A DNA stretch of 33,971 nucleotides from CAYLXX01 sp964484325 (GTDB lineage Bacteria > Patescibacteriota > Microgenomatia > UBA1406 > GWC2-37-13), in contig CAZAEE010000011.1 of NCBI GenBank assembly GCA_964484325.1, positions 1 through 33,971 of the forward strand, given 5' to 3'. How positions within the stretch are numbered: the first letter of the stretch is position 1; every line of letters begins with the position of its first letter. The notes beneath the pieces were generated by a model. It saw nothing but the letters and a program-made list of their open reading frames with translations, was not told the origin of the DNA and did no database searches. A program made the translations under genes and the position numbers. Below, piece after piece: positions 7,257-14,726 of this stretch.

Positions 7257-7322
7257 TTAGCGGCGTCTTCTAGTTGATTTTCTTTTTGACGTTGCTCTTT
7301 TAGCTGTTTTTCTTTTGCGCAT
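7257..7322 (-). CDS. 21-residue highly basic peptide
   Basis: A 21-codon frame, ATG at 7322 to TAA at 7257, running from MRKRKTAKRA to KSTRRRR. Thirteen of 21 residues are Lys or Arg and none is acidic. Its reality rests on the signals around it: an AGGAGGTGAT Shine-Dalgarno (plus 7327-7336) complementary to this genome's 16S tail, 8 nt from the ATG, and a textbook terminator just after the stop. The composition suggests binding to rRNA or DNA, like the shortest ribosomal proteins (L34, L36, Thx), but it matches none of these that I know. The transcript seems to have a leader of about 200 nt, unlike the leaderless genes around it. Function unknown. Confidence 0.75.
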   Translation of the reverse strand: MRKRKTAKRATSKRKSTRRRR

Positions 7323-7326
7323 GAAA

Positions 7327-7336
7327 ATCACCTCCT
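7327..7336 (-). promoter_or_regulatory. Full-length Shine-Dalgarno of the 21-aa gene
   Basis: AGGAGGTGAT on the minus strand is complementary to ATCACCTCCT of the 16S 3' end at 34-43. The AGGAGG core lies 8 nt from the ATG. It is the strongest ribosome binding site I found in the window. Confidence 0.85.
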
Positions 7337-7466
7337 CTCAAAAATGATTGCATTAGTAATTGCGGAGAATGCAAAAAAACTCTCGTGAGGGAACAGGTTT
7401 TTTTAAATTCGGGATAAAAAGGAGTCGTCTTTTGAAAAGATTTTGTTTGAATGTTTGGTGAAATTT

Positions 7467-7488
7467 GCAGATAACTGAAGTTATCCGC
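7467..7488 (-). promoter_or_regulatory. Hairpin in the long 5' leader of the 21-aa gene
   Basis: On the minus strand GCGGATAAC pairs with GTTATCTGC (9 bp, one G-T) around a TTCA loop. It lies in the region between the likely promoter (near 7524-7552) and the start codon at 7322, about 145 nt before the ATG. It could be a regulatory element or protein-binding site. An out-of-frame 69-codon frame (7509 to 7300) crosses this leader but looks like chance coding. Confidence 0.5.
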
Positions 7489-7523
7489 CTCATCCATTCT
7501 ATATGTCATGGATTTATAAATTC

Positions 7524-7552
7524 ATTAAGATACTTTTTTTACAAATTGTCAA
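7524..7552 (-). promoter_or_regulatory. Candidate promoter of the 21-aa basic peptide gene
   Basis: Minus-strand TTGACA (7552-7547), 17-bp spacer, CTTAAT (7529-7524). The -35 is perfect and the -10 is weak. Start of transcription would be near 7517, giving a leader of roughly 195 nt. Confidence 0.45.
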
Positions 7553-7584
7553 TAGGCAAATATAATAAAAAATTGCGTTCCTGA

Positions 7585-7590
7585 TATAAT
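7585..7590 (+). promoter_or_regulatory. -10 box of pepF (leaderless)
   Basis: TATAAT ends 6 nt before the ATG at 7597, so transcription should start at the ATG. No good -35 at 16-18 bp. Confidence 0.6.
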
Positions 7591-7596
7591 ATCGAT

Positions 7597-9405
7597 ATGG
7601 TGTCAACAAAAAAACTCCCCACATCTTGGAATCTTTCACCACTTTATGGAAATGACAGTGATCCATTAATGGAGAAAAGGAGAGCCGAAATGAAAGAAAA
7701 AAGTTATCGCTTCATCAATACGTGGAAAAATCGGAATGATTATTTGAATAAACCGGCTGTTTTAAAAGAAGCGCTTGACGAATATGATAAATGGATGAAG
7801 TTGTATGCGTACGGAGCCGATGAAATGTATTACTTCGACTTACGTACCAGTCAAGATGAAAACAATCCAGAATTAAAAGCCAAGTATGCCAAAATCGAGG
7901 AGTTTACCTTAAAAATTCAAAATGACATCCAGTTTTTCACGTTAAATATCTCAAGAATTGCTGTGCCGGTGCAAAAGATCATGTTGACGTATAAACCACT
8001 TACACCCTATAAACACTATCTAAAAAAACTATTTGATGAATCAAACTATATTTTGTCAGATAAAGAAGAAAAAATCTTAAACTTGAAATCAATTACCTCA
8101 TACGGTAACTGGGTCAAGTTAACTTCAGGATTTTTGGCCAAAACGACAAAAAAAATGATCGATGAACAAGGTAAGTCAGAAGAGATGCCGTTTACTAGAC
8201 TTCTTGGACTGCTTGAGAGTCGGCATAAACCGGCCCGAGATTCAGCTGGTCACGCCATTCATGAAATTTTACGCTCATATGCCGATGTTGCTGAAGCCGA
8301 AATAAACTCAGTACTCATGAACAAGAAAATTGATGATGAACTGCGAGGTTTCAAAAGACCTGATAGTTCACGACATTTGGCAGATGATATTGAGTCTGAT
8401 ATTGTTGATGTTGTCATTGATTCGGTGTCAAAGAGATTTGCCGTGGCACAACGGTTTTATACATTAAAAAGTCGCGTTCTTGGAATTAAAAAACTTAAAT
8501 ATCATGAAAGAAATATTCCCATCGGTGACATTGAAAAAAAGTATACATACAGGGATACGGTGGACTTTATCACCCGTGTTTTCTCGAAACTAGATTCACA
8601 GTTTACTGCAATTTTTCAAGGCTTTGTGAAGAATGGCCAGATAGATGTTTATCCTGCAAAAGGGAAACGGAGTGGTGCTTTTTGCGCCCATTATCTTTTA
8701 TCTGAACCAACTTACATTCTATTAAATCATACTGATAAACTGACTGATGTTTTAACGCTTGCACACGAGATGGGTCATGGAATCAACAACGAGCTTGTCC
8801 GTGCCTCCCAGAATGCTTTAAACTTTGGTACTCCAACGTCGACTGCTGAAGTTGCCAGTACCTTTATGGAAGACTTTGTCTTAGAAGAGCTTCTTCATAC
8901 AGCGGACGATGAAACGAAGTTTGCCATTATGATGAAAAAACTGAATGACGATATTTCTTCGATCTTTAGACAGATTGCAGCGTATACATTTGAACAGGAA
9001 CTTCACACTGAATTCCGACAACAAGGGTACTTATCCAAAGAAGTCATCGGAGCGCTGTTTCAAAAACACATGGCCTCGTATATGGGTCCGTCAGTAGAAC
9101 AATCTCCAGGGTCGGAAAACTGGTGGGTGTACTGGAACCATATACGTTACTTTTTCTATGTATATTCATATGCAAGCGGTCTTCTTATCTCCAAAGCGCT
9201 TCAGCACAAAGTTCGCTCTGACAAACACTTTATCTCAGATGTGAAAACTTTTCTTTCAGCTGGAAAATCCAAGTCTCCGAGGGAAATTTTCAGTGATTTG
9301 GGAATCGATATCTCAAAAAAAAGTTTCTGGGATGAAGGCATACAGGAGATTGAACGACTTCTTTTGGATACAGAACACTTGGCAAAGTCTCTCAAAAAGA
9401 TATAG
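7597..9405 (+). CDS. pepF: Oligoendopeptidase F-type M3 metallopeptidase
   Basis: A 602-aa cytoplasmic zinc peptidase of family M3 (PepF/M3B), which cleaves short peptides and probably recycles those from protein turnover or uptake. The zinc motif HEMGH is at 390-394 (His390, Glu391, His394) and the third ligand is probably Glu418 in TSTAEVAST. The length equals typical PepF (about 600 aa), and the N-terminal helical lobe (1-300) is present. There is no signal peptide. A TATAAT 6 nt upstream of the ATG predicts a leaderless mRNA. The stop codon overlaps the -10 box of the next gene. Confidence 0.93.
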   Translation: MVSTKKLPTSWNLSPLYGNDSDPLMEKRRAEMKEKSYRFINTWKNRNDYLNKPAVLKEALDEYDKWMKLYAYGADEMYYFDLRTSQDENNPELKAKYAKIEEFTLKIQNDIQFFTLNISRIAVPVQKIMLTYKPLTPYKHYLKKLFDESNYILSDKEEKILNLKSITSYGNWVKLTSGFLAKTTKKMIDEQGKSEEMPFTRLLGLLESRHKPARDSAGHAIHEILRSYADVAEAEINSVLMNKKIDDELRGFKRPDSSRHLADDIESDIVDVVIDSVSKRFAVAQRFYTLKSRVLGIKKLKYHERNIPIGDIEKKYTYRDTVDFITRVFSKLDSQFTAIFQGFVKNGQIDVYPAKGKRSGAFCAHYLLSEPTYILLNHTDKLTDVLTLAHEMGHGINNELVRASQNALNFGTPTSTAEVASTFMEDFVLEELLHTADDETKFAIMMKKLNDDISSIFRQIAAYTFEQELHTEFRQQGYLSKEVIGALFQKHMASYMGPSVEQSPGSENWWVYWNHIRYFFYVYSYASGLLISKALQHKVRSDKHFISDVKTFLSAGKSKSPREIFSDLGIDISKKSFWDEGIQEIERLLLDTEHLAKSLKKI

Positions 9406-9408
9406 AAT
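9379..9408 (+). promoter_or_regulatory. Promoter of the membrane Clp-like ATPase gene
   Basis: TTGGCA (9379-9384), 18-bp spacer, TAGAAT (9403-9408). The -10 begins with the TAG stop codon of pepF and ends 6 nt before the ATG at 9415. Confidence 0.55.
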
Positions 9409-9414
9409 GAGTTC

Positions 9415-11649
9415 ATGGAAAAAAAATCTCCCGCTGAGGAGGTACTGCATAATTATTTCACGGCAATTTTTAATATATTTATTTTTTTGCCGTATTTTTT
9501 TTCCGTGCCTACGCTCTTGCGAACATTATTTAAACCCTGGAAAAATCTCACAGCAGAATCTCCCCATAAAAACCTCTCACTATCAGACTCTATGAATCAG
9601 ATGAGTTTTAATCTTGTGTCAAGAGGAATGGGACTAGTGATGCGTATATCTTTACTTCTATTTTTTATGGTAATTCAAGCACTTGTAATACTGATTATTC
9701 CTATAATAACAGTATTTTTTCTTGTCAGTCTTCCTATCCTCATCTGGAAAAAATCGCTTGAACCGAGTGAAGAATCACAAAAAGAAGCAATCCACAAAGG
9801 TTTCATGCAAAATCACGTTCTAAAACCGGAAAATGTACCGGAGGCTCAAAAATGGTTTGACAGCTGGTATGAAAATCACGTCCAAAAAAACAACTGGTGG
9901 GAATTAAAAAGTCTTTTTGCCTATCCACCTCTGGCGCGTGACTGGGTGGCTGGATATACACCGACGCTTGATATTTATACAGAAGAACTAACTACCACAG
10001 TCTATCAAAGTGACCGTATCCACTTTATCGGCCGAGAAAAAGAGTTAAATCTGCTAGAGCGAGATCTATCTAAATCAGAAAACGCCAACATCATCTTATC
10101 AGCTGATGAAGGAATCGGGAAACACGCTATTGTTGATGCATTAGCAAAGAAAATTTATGAAGGTCAAGTGACAGTCCTACTCATGTACAAACGCGTTTTA
10201 AAACTAAATCTTGAAAAAATATTAACTCAAGAAATTGACGCGAAAAAACGTGAGGAGTTACTCAATGAATTGTTAAAAGAAGCGGAAGAAGCAAAAAATA
10301 TCATCCTGGTTATCGATCATATCGACCGGTATCTTTCATCAGGCGTCGGCCGGGTCGATATGGCAGCTTCAATTGAAAAGTATGCCCGCTCAGCCAGTTT
10401 ACATGTCATCGGCTTGACCACCCCTTTTGCGTATGAAACGTATCTTTCCCACAATCCACTGATTCAGAGACTGTTTTCAAAAGTTGATGTGTATGAACTT
10501 TCCAAAGGCGAAGCTTACAAGATCTTATTTGAAGCGGCTATTTTGTTTGAATTTCGATACAAAGTAATTATCCCGTATGAAACAGTCTCAGAAACAATTG
10601 AAAAATGCGACCATTTTATTACAGCGATTCCCTTTCCTGAAAAGGCGATCCAACTTCTTGATGAAGCCTGTATTTTTACAGACGAACAGAAACAACATGT
10701 AGTTTTGCCTGAATATATAGACAAAGTACTCTCAGATAAAACTCACATTCCTGTTGCCATGACAGGCGATATGAAATCAAAGTTACTGAAACTTGAAGAG
10801 CTTCTGAGGAAAGCAATTGTTGAACAAGAAGAAGCAGTTGAACAAGTGGCTACTGGACTACGGCGAGCTTTTCTTCTTATGGGAAAAAGAAGTAAACCGC
10901 TTGCTAGTTTTCTGTTTCTAGGACCAACTGGGGTTGGTAAAACACAAACTGCCAAGGTCATTTCACAAATAGTTTTTGATGTTGAGACACCGCTTCTTCG
11001 GTTTGATATGTCGCTGTATCAAACTAAAGATGATATCCCCAAACTCATCGGTTCTCAGGAATCAAATACGCCAGGTCAACTGACCGCAACTTTACAAGAA
11101 CACCCGTATGGAGTATTGCTGCTTGATGAACTGGAGAAAGCTGATAAAAATCTTCTTAATATTTTTTTAACAATTCTGGATGAAGGATATTTTACTGACG
11201 GCTATGGTAAAAGAATTGACTGTAAAAATCTGGTAATCATTGCAACCAGTAATGCAGGGGCGGACTTAATGTATAGTATGTTAAAAACTAAACCTGATTT
11301 ACAATTTTCACAGGAGGCAGTTATCGACTTCTTGATCAAAAATCAAACATACTCGCCTGAATTTCTCAATCGCTTCGACGCAATCGTCGTCTACAAACCT
11401 CTTACAAAGAGTTCTTCAGCAATAATCGCCCGTACTATGCTTACTGAGGTACTTGAGCAAATTTATTCTTTATATAAAGTTAAAGTGGAAGTTTCTGACA
11501 AAACCTTACAAGATATTGTTTCACAAAACTATAACGCTGCGTTTGGTGCTCGAACCCTGGAGCGAGCTTTACGCAGTCATCTTGAAGATACGATCGCCAA
11601 ATTAATCTTATCAGAACAAGCGCATGAGGGAGATACGATCAAGCTTTAA
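9415..11649 (+). CDS. Membrane-anchored Clp/ClpB-like AAA+ ATPase
   Basis: A 744-aa protein with two AAA+ domains behind a membrane anchor. Hydrophobic segments at about 17-33 and 77-109 replace the usual Clp N-domain, so the ATPase should sit on the inner face of the membrane. D1 (about 200-440) is degenerate: P-loop ADEGIGKHA (230-238) and Walker B IILVIDHID (296-304), with His302 in place of the catalytic Glu. D2 (about 455-744) has intact GPTGVGKT (503-510), LLLDE (568-572), sensor TSNAG (611-615), Arg653 finger and GAR sensor 2 (711-713). The GYVGY pore loop expected before GQLT is replaced by SQESNTP, so threading-type unfoldase activity is doubtful. Leaderless promoter; convergent with the LysM gene 4 nt away. 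Confidence 0.85.
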   Translation: MEKKSPAEEVLHNYFTAIFNIFIFLPYFFSVPTLLRTLFKPWKNLTAESPHKNLSLSDSMNQMSFNLVSRGMGLVMRISLLLFFMVIQALVILIIPIITVFFLVSLPILIWKKSLEPSEESQKEAIHKGFMQNHVLKPENVPEAQKWFDSWYENHVQKNNWWELKSLFAYPPLARDWVAGYTPTLDIYTEELTTTVYQSDRIHFIGREKELNLLERDLSKSENANIILSADEGIGKHAIVDALAKKIYEGQVTVLLMYKRVLKLNLEKILTQEIDAKKREELLNELLKEAEEAKNIILVIDHIDRYLSSGVGRVDMAASIEKYARSASLHVIGLTTPFAYETYLSHNPLIQRLFSKVDVYELSKGEAYKILFEAAILFEFRYKVIIPYETVSETIEKCDHFITAIPFPEKAIQLLDEACIFTDEQKQHVVLPEYIDKVLSDKTHIPVAMTGDMKSKLLKLEELLRKAIVEQEEAVEQVATGLRRAFLLMGKRSKPLASFLFLGPTGVGKTQTAKVISQIVFDVETPLLRFDMSLYQTKDDIPKLIGSQESNTPGQLTATLQEHPYGVLLLDELEKADKNLLNIFLTILDEGYFTDGYGKRIDCKNLVIIATSNAGADLMYSMLKTKPDLQFSQEAVIDFLIKNQTYSPEFLNRFDAIVVYKPLTKSSSAIIARTMLTEVLEQIYSLYKVKVEVSDKTLQDIVSQNYNAAFGARTLERALRSHLEDTIAKLILSEQAHEGDTIKL

Positions 11650-11653
11650 AACA

Positions 11654-12079
11654 TTACTTACAGCGAATTATGAGTGTATCGCCCGGTTGTAAAGCCCGGT
11701 CACCGTTTAGCTGTTGGTTAAACCAATAATTTTCTCCGTTTCCACATACTCGACTGGTCGCTGTGAAATAACTATCATTTTGTTGAACCACGTACTGACG
11801 TGTTGCTGGTAATGGAGGAGTACTTACGGATACAACTGGAGATTTATCAGGTACAGCAATCGTGAATGAAGGCGTCGGTGCCACTCGAACGACTTGAATT
11901 CTGTACGTTTTCATCAATCGGACCACTGATTGAACTGAAAGTTTACTGAAAAGAAAAAAAGCCAAAAAAATAGTAAACATACCTAACCAAAACTCACTTT
12001 TGCCTACATGGTATGCAAGATCCTTTTGGAGAGAGTCTAGTGAATTTTTTTTATAAGCCTCACTAATTGCTCGAAACAT
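11654..12079 (-). CDS. Membrane-anchored LysM-domain protein
   Basis: A 141-aa protein with one transmembrane helix (about 31-47, FWLGMFTIFLAFFLF) after a charged cytosolic N-terminus, then a Pro/Ser/Thr/Val-rich linker. The C-terminal LysM-like domain (about 95-141) begins YVVQQNDSYF and ends LQPGDTLIIRC, the usual LysM start and end. The topology puts this domain outside the cell, where LysM binds peptidoglycan or other N-acetylglucosamine polymers. Cys110 and Cys140 could form a disulfide. It has a good promoter of its own and is divergent from the Ig-like protein gene. The partner is unknown; LysM assignment is by motif. Confidence 0.75.
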   Translation of the reverse strand: MFRAISEAYKKNSLDSLQKDLAYHVGKSEFWLGMFTIFLAFFLFSKLSVQSVVRLMKTYRIQVVRVAPTPSFTIAVPDKSPVVSVSTPPLPATRQYVVQQNDSYFTATSRVCGNGENYWFNQQLNGDRALQPGDTLIIRCK

Positions 12080-12086
12080 AGCTGGG

Positions 12087-12115
12087 ATTATAACATACTA
12101 TAAGCTTTGTTTCAA
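12087..12115 (-). promoter_or_regulatory. Promoter of the LysM protein gene (leaderless)
   Basis: Minus-strand TTGAAA (12115-12110), 17-bp spacer, TATAAT (12092-12087), then 7 nt to the ATG at 12079. Confidence 0.8.
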
Positions 12116-12129
12116 CCCCTTTACCTGAT

Positions 12130-12158
12130 TTGACAAAGACGTTTCAGAATGATATCCT
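12130..12158 (+). promoter_or_regulatory. Promoter of the Ig-like protein gene and galU
   Basis: A perfect TTGACA (12130-12135), 17-bp spacer, TATCCT (12153-12158). The ATG is at 12174, so a leader of roughly 9 nt is expected. It is back to back with the LysM gene promoter. Confidence 0.7.
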
Positions 12159-12173
12159 TAATTTGGATGCAAT

Positions 12174-12581
12174 ATGGATAGAAAATTCATCGGTCTTTTC
12201 TCCCTTTTTTTTATTGTTTTTGCCTTGTTTGCGGTTTTGGTCGTCGCCCAAGACCCCTTAAAGCGGCTAACTCGTGCAACTGAAGATAAATCACCTTCGC
12301 CAACAACATCAGTACTTCTTGCCTGGCCACTTACTGTACCACTTCAGTCACAAAGTACGATCACAGCATTTATCAGAAGTTTAAGCAATAAACCAATCGC
12401 CAACAAAGTTGTCAGTTTCACAACATCTCTTGGTGTACTGCGAGATCAATCGCTTATTTCAGATGACGCGGGCAAGGTCGAGACAAGCCTTGTTTGTACT
12501 CAACCAGGTATTGCCGAAATTGGCGCTGTTATCGATAACTCAATCCCCGTCAGTCAAAAGATTACAGTAGAATGTAAATAA
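12174..12581 (+). CDS. Exported Ig-like (Big-1-type) domain protein
   Basis: A 135-aa protein. Residues about 5-25 are a signal peptide or anchor (FIGLFSLFFIVFALFAVLVV), followed by a short polar linker. Residues about 50-135 form one bacterial Ig-like fold of the Big-1/invasin type: the VVSFTTSLGVL strand pair, the SDDAGKVETSL turn typical of Big-1 repeats, and closing PVSQKITVECK. Such domains act as surface adhesion or spacer modules. A single domain is short for an adhesin, so it may be a subunit or a surface-anchored fragment. Two Cys (in LVCTQ and VECK) could form a disulfide. It sits 9 nt upstream of galU and probably shares its transcript. Confidence 0.7.
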   Translation: MDRKFIGLFSLFFIVFALFAVLVVAQDPLKRLTRATEDKSPSPTTSVLLAWPLTVPLQSQSTITAFIRSLSNKPIANKVVSFTTSLGVLRDQSLISDDAGKVETSLVCTQPGIAEIGAVIDNSIPVSQKITVECK

Positions 12582-12590
12582 CTCCCATGT

Positions 12591-13478
12591 ATGAAAATTA
12601 AAAAAGCAGTTATACCAGCGGCAGGTTTCGGAACACGATTTTTGCCTCAGACAAAGGCCATGCCGAAAGAGATGCTACCGATTGTCGATAAACCGATTAT
12701 TCAATATGTTGTTGAGGAAGCAGTTGATGCAGGTATCGAGGATATTATTATCGTCACCGGTTGGCATAAACGAACAATCGAGGACCACTTTGACTATCCG
12801 TTTGAACTTGTGAAACGTTTACAGGATTCTGGGAAAGAAAAAGAACTCCAGGAAGTTAAGCGGGTGGCTGATATGGCCAACTTCATCTACGTCAGACAGA
12901 AAGGTCCGTTAGGCAACGCCACTCCTATCTGGAACACCCGTCATATTATCAGAAATGAACCATTTCTAGTTTTGTTTGGTGATGACTTTATCGTCTCTGA
13001 GCCTTCCCGTACAAAACAAATCATTGCCGCATACGAAAAGTATGGTTCGTCAATTCTCTCTTCCATGCGTAAATCTTCACCAGAAGATGCTAAACGGTAT
13101 GGGTATGTTGCTGGTGAGGAGGTTGAACCCGGCACATTTAAAGTGTCTGAAATTGTTGAAAAACCAGGCCCAGACAAAATGCCCTCGGATATGGCGATTC
13201 TTTCGGGTTATATTTTCACGCCTGAGATATTCGGGTGCATAGATGAACTCATAAAAAAAGGCCAGGTCGGCCCAGGAGGAGAATATGTCTACACTGATGC
13301 TTTAAATTTGCTGCGCCAGCAAGGACAAGATGTATATGCTGTCGAGATCAAAAAAGGCACCTATTATGATACCGGCAATAAACTCGAGTACTTGAAAACT
13401 GTAGTTGAGTTTGCACTAAAACACCCGGAGATCAATGGTTCATTCCGCGACTACCTGAAACTACTAAATCTTTCATAA
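12591..13478 (+). CDS. galU: UTP-glucose-1-phosphate uridylyltransferase
   Basis: A 295-aa nucleotidyltransferase making UDP-glucose from UTP and glucose-1-phosphate for surface polysaccharides. The N-terminal signature AAGFGTRFLPQTKAMPKEML (10-29) is the GalU nucleotide-binding loop with its catalytic Lys region. IVDKPIIQYVVEEAVDAGI follows, VLFGDDFIV is the metal/substrate Asp block, and VEKPGPDKMPS is the GalU sugar-site motif. The length is typical (about 290-300 aa). It starts 9 nt after the Ig-like gene with no clear SD and no separate promoter, so it is probably co-transcribed with it. Confidence 0.95.
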   Translation: MKIKKAVIPAAGFGTRFLPQTKAMPKEMLPIVDKPIIQYVVEEAVDAGIEDIIIVTGWHKRTIEDHFDYPFELVKRLQDSGKEKELQEVKRVADMANFIYVRQKGPLGNATPIWNTRHIIRNEPFLVLFGDDFIVSEPSRTKQIIAAYEKYGSSILSSMRKSSPEDAKRYGYVAGEEVEPGTFKVSEIVEKPGPDKMPSDMAILSGYIFTPEIFGCIDELIKKGQVGPGGEYVYTDALNLLRQQGQDVYAVEIKKGTYYDTGNKLEYLKTVVEFALKHPEINGSFRDYLKLLNLS

Positions 13479-13488
13479 CCAGCGAGCC

Positions 13489-13517
13489 TTGCAAATCTGG
13501 TGCTTTCCTGCTACAAT
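13489..13517 (+). promoter_or_regulatory. Promoter of rpsB-tsf (leaderless)
   Basis: TTGCAA (13489-13494), 17-bp spacer, TACAAT (13512-13517), then 7 nt to the ATG at 13525. The TTG of the -35 box is in frame with rpsB and could be mistaken for its start codon. Confidence 0.8.
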
Positions 13518-13524
13518 TTCAACT

Positions 13525-14238
13525 ATGACTGATACAAAAAACCCATCGAGCCCGGTGGCAAGCGAGGTCCAAAAGCTCTTTAACCTTGGTGCTCACCTTG
13601 GACATAAAAAAAACAGATTATTTCCCAAGTCTCGTAAATACGTTTACAAGATCATAAACGGTGTTTCCATTATCGATTTATCGCAGACTGTTGGTCAACT
13701 GGAAACTGCCAAAGCAGCCATGATCCGGTTTGCTAAAGAGGAAAAAGTTGTTTTAGTCGTCGCAACCAAAAAAATCGCCAGCCAAACAGTATTGGAATAC
13801 TGCAAAAAAAACAACATACCTTCTATCACGAATAAATGGTTACCAGGACTTTTAACTAACTTTGACACGATTATTAAAAATGTTAAAAAACTAAAAACAT
13901 TAAAAGAGCAAAAAGAACAAGGTGAGTGGAATAAATTCGTTAAACACGAACAAGTTCAACTTGAAAAAGAGCTTTCAAAGCTGGAAAAATTTTATGGTGG
14001 ACTAGTTACTCTTGAAATGAGACCCGATGTATTGTTTTTGATCGATATCAAAAAGGAGAAAAATGCAGTCAAAGAAGCTATTGCTTACCATATTCCAGTC
14101 GTCGCACTGGTTGATACAAATTCCAATCCTGATCAGGTAGAGTTTCCTATAGTCGCCAATGACGATACTGATGGAGTCATTCGTTATATCGTAACTGAGG
14201 TTCTTGATACATATACGAAAAACCGTAAATCTGCCTGA
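13525..14238 (+). CDS. rpsB: 30S ribosomal protein uS2
   Basis: A 237-aa protein. It is recognisable from LFNLGAHLGHKKNRLFPKSR near the N-terminus, NGVSIIDLSQT, and the C-terminal half including ITNKWLPGLLTNF, EMRPDVLFLIDIKKEKNAVKEA and the block ending VANDDTD. It binds the 30S head/platform and recruits bS1-type factors where present. I chose the ATG at 13525 because it lies 7 nt after TACAAT and gives the standard uS2 N-terminus; the in-frame TTG at 13489 lies inside the -35 box. It heads the rpsB-tsf transcript. Confidence 0.95.
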   Translation: MTDTKNPSSPVASEVQKLFNLGAHLGHKKNRLFPKSRKYVYKIINGVSIIDLSQTVGQLETAKAAMIRFAKEEKVVLVVATKKIASQTVLEYCKKNNIPSITNKWLPGLLTNFDTIIKNVKKLKTLKEQKEQGEWNKFVKHEQVQLEKELSKLEKFYGGLVTLEMRPDVLFLIDIKKEKNAVKEAIAYHIPVVALVDTNSNPDQVEFPIVANDDTDGVIRYIVTEVLDTYTKNRKSA

Positions 14239-14254
14239 GTAGAGAAAGCACTAT

Positions 14255-14713
14255 ATGATCGATTATCATAAACTAAAAAAGCTGCGTGAAGAAACTGGTG
14301 TTTCATTTTCATTATGTAAAAAAGCTCTTGAAGAAACAGACAACGATATGACCGCTGCCAAAAAAAAACTGCAAGAATGGGGTGCCAAAAAGGCATCTGA
14401 GAGACAAGAACGTTCAACCTCTCAAGGCGGAATCTTTAGTTATGTTCATCACAATAAAAAAATTGCTAGCCTCATCGAACTTATGTGTGAAACAGACTTT
14501 GTTTCAGGAAATGCTGAGTTTCAAAAACTGGGTACTGAAATTGCGATGCAAGTTGCTTCAGTACCTGCAAAAGATGCTTCAGCCTTAATGGAACAAGATT
14601 ATATTCGAGATCCCAGCAAAAAAATTTCAGATTTGATAAAAGAAGCGGTGTTAAAGTTTGGTGAAAACATTAAAGTTGGCCGGATTATTCGTTGGCAATT
14701 GGGCACAGATTAA
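14255..14713 (+). CDS. tsf: Elongation factor Ts, short form
   Basis: A 152-aa nucleotide-exchange factor for EF-Tu. The N-terminal UBA-like domain (1-50) has LREETGVSFSLCKKALEE, and the core has ELMCETDFVSGN (75-86) with the TDFV motif that contacts EF-Tu. E. coli EF-Ts is about 283 aa; here the second core subdomain and the coiled coil are missing, leaving a minimal one-subdomain form like those of some other lineages. No frameshift is seen, since the next 13 nt already hold the frr promoter. It follows rpsB by 16 nt and is probably co-transcribed. Confidence 0.92.
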   Translation: MIDYHKLKKLREETGVSFSLCKKALEETDNDMTAAKKKLQEWGAKKASERQERSTSQGGIFSYVHHNKKIASLIELMCETDFVSGNAEFQKLGTEIAMQVASVPAKDASALMEQDYIRDPSKKISDLIKEAVLKFGENIKVGRIIRWQLGTD

Positions 14714-14720
14714 CTATAAT
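14692..14720 (+). promoter_or_regulatory. Promoter of frr (leaderless, inside the tsf 3' end)
   Basis: TTGGCA (14692-14697), 17-bp spacer, TATAAT (14715-14720), 6 nt before the ATG at 14727. The tsf stop codon lies inside the spacer. Confidence 0.8.
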
Positions 14721-14726
14721 CAAGAT

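Noticed and set aside
7300..7509. 69-codon minus-strand frame in the leader of the basic peptide gene
   Set aside because: It overlaps the 21-aa gene out of frame, has no recognisable motif, and its end is formed by the SD and start of that gene. A regulatory leader peptide cannot be excluded, but there is no support for it.
13489..13524. TTG as the rpsB start
   Set aside because: This TTG is the -35 box of TTGCAA-17-TACAAT. The ATG at 13525 gives the usual uS2 N-terminus.
14658..14726. Upstream start for frr inside tsf
   Set aside because: The extra residues do not resemble RRF, and the frr promoter TTGGCA-17-TATAAT lies inside this stretch.
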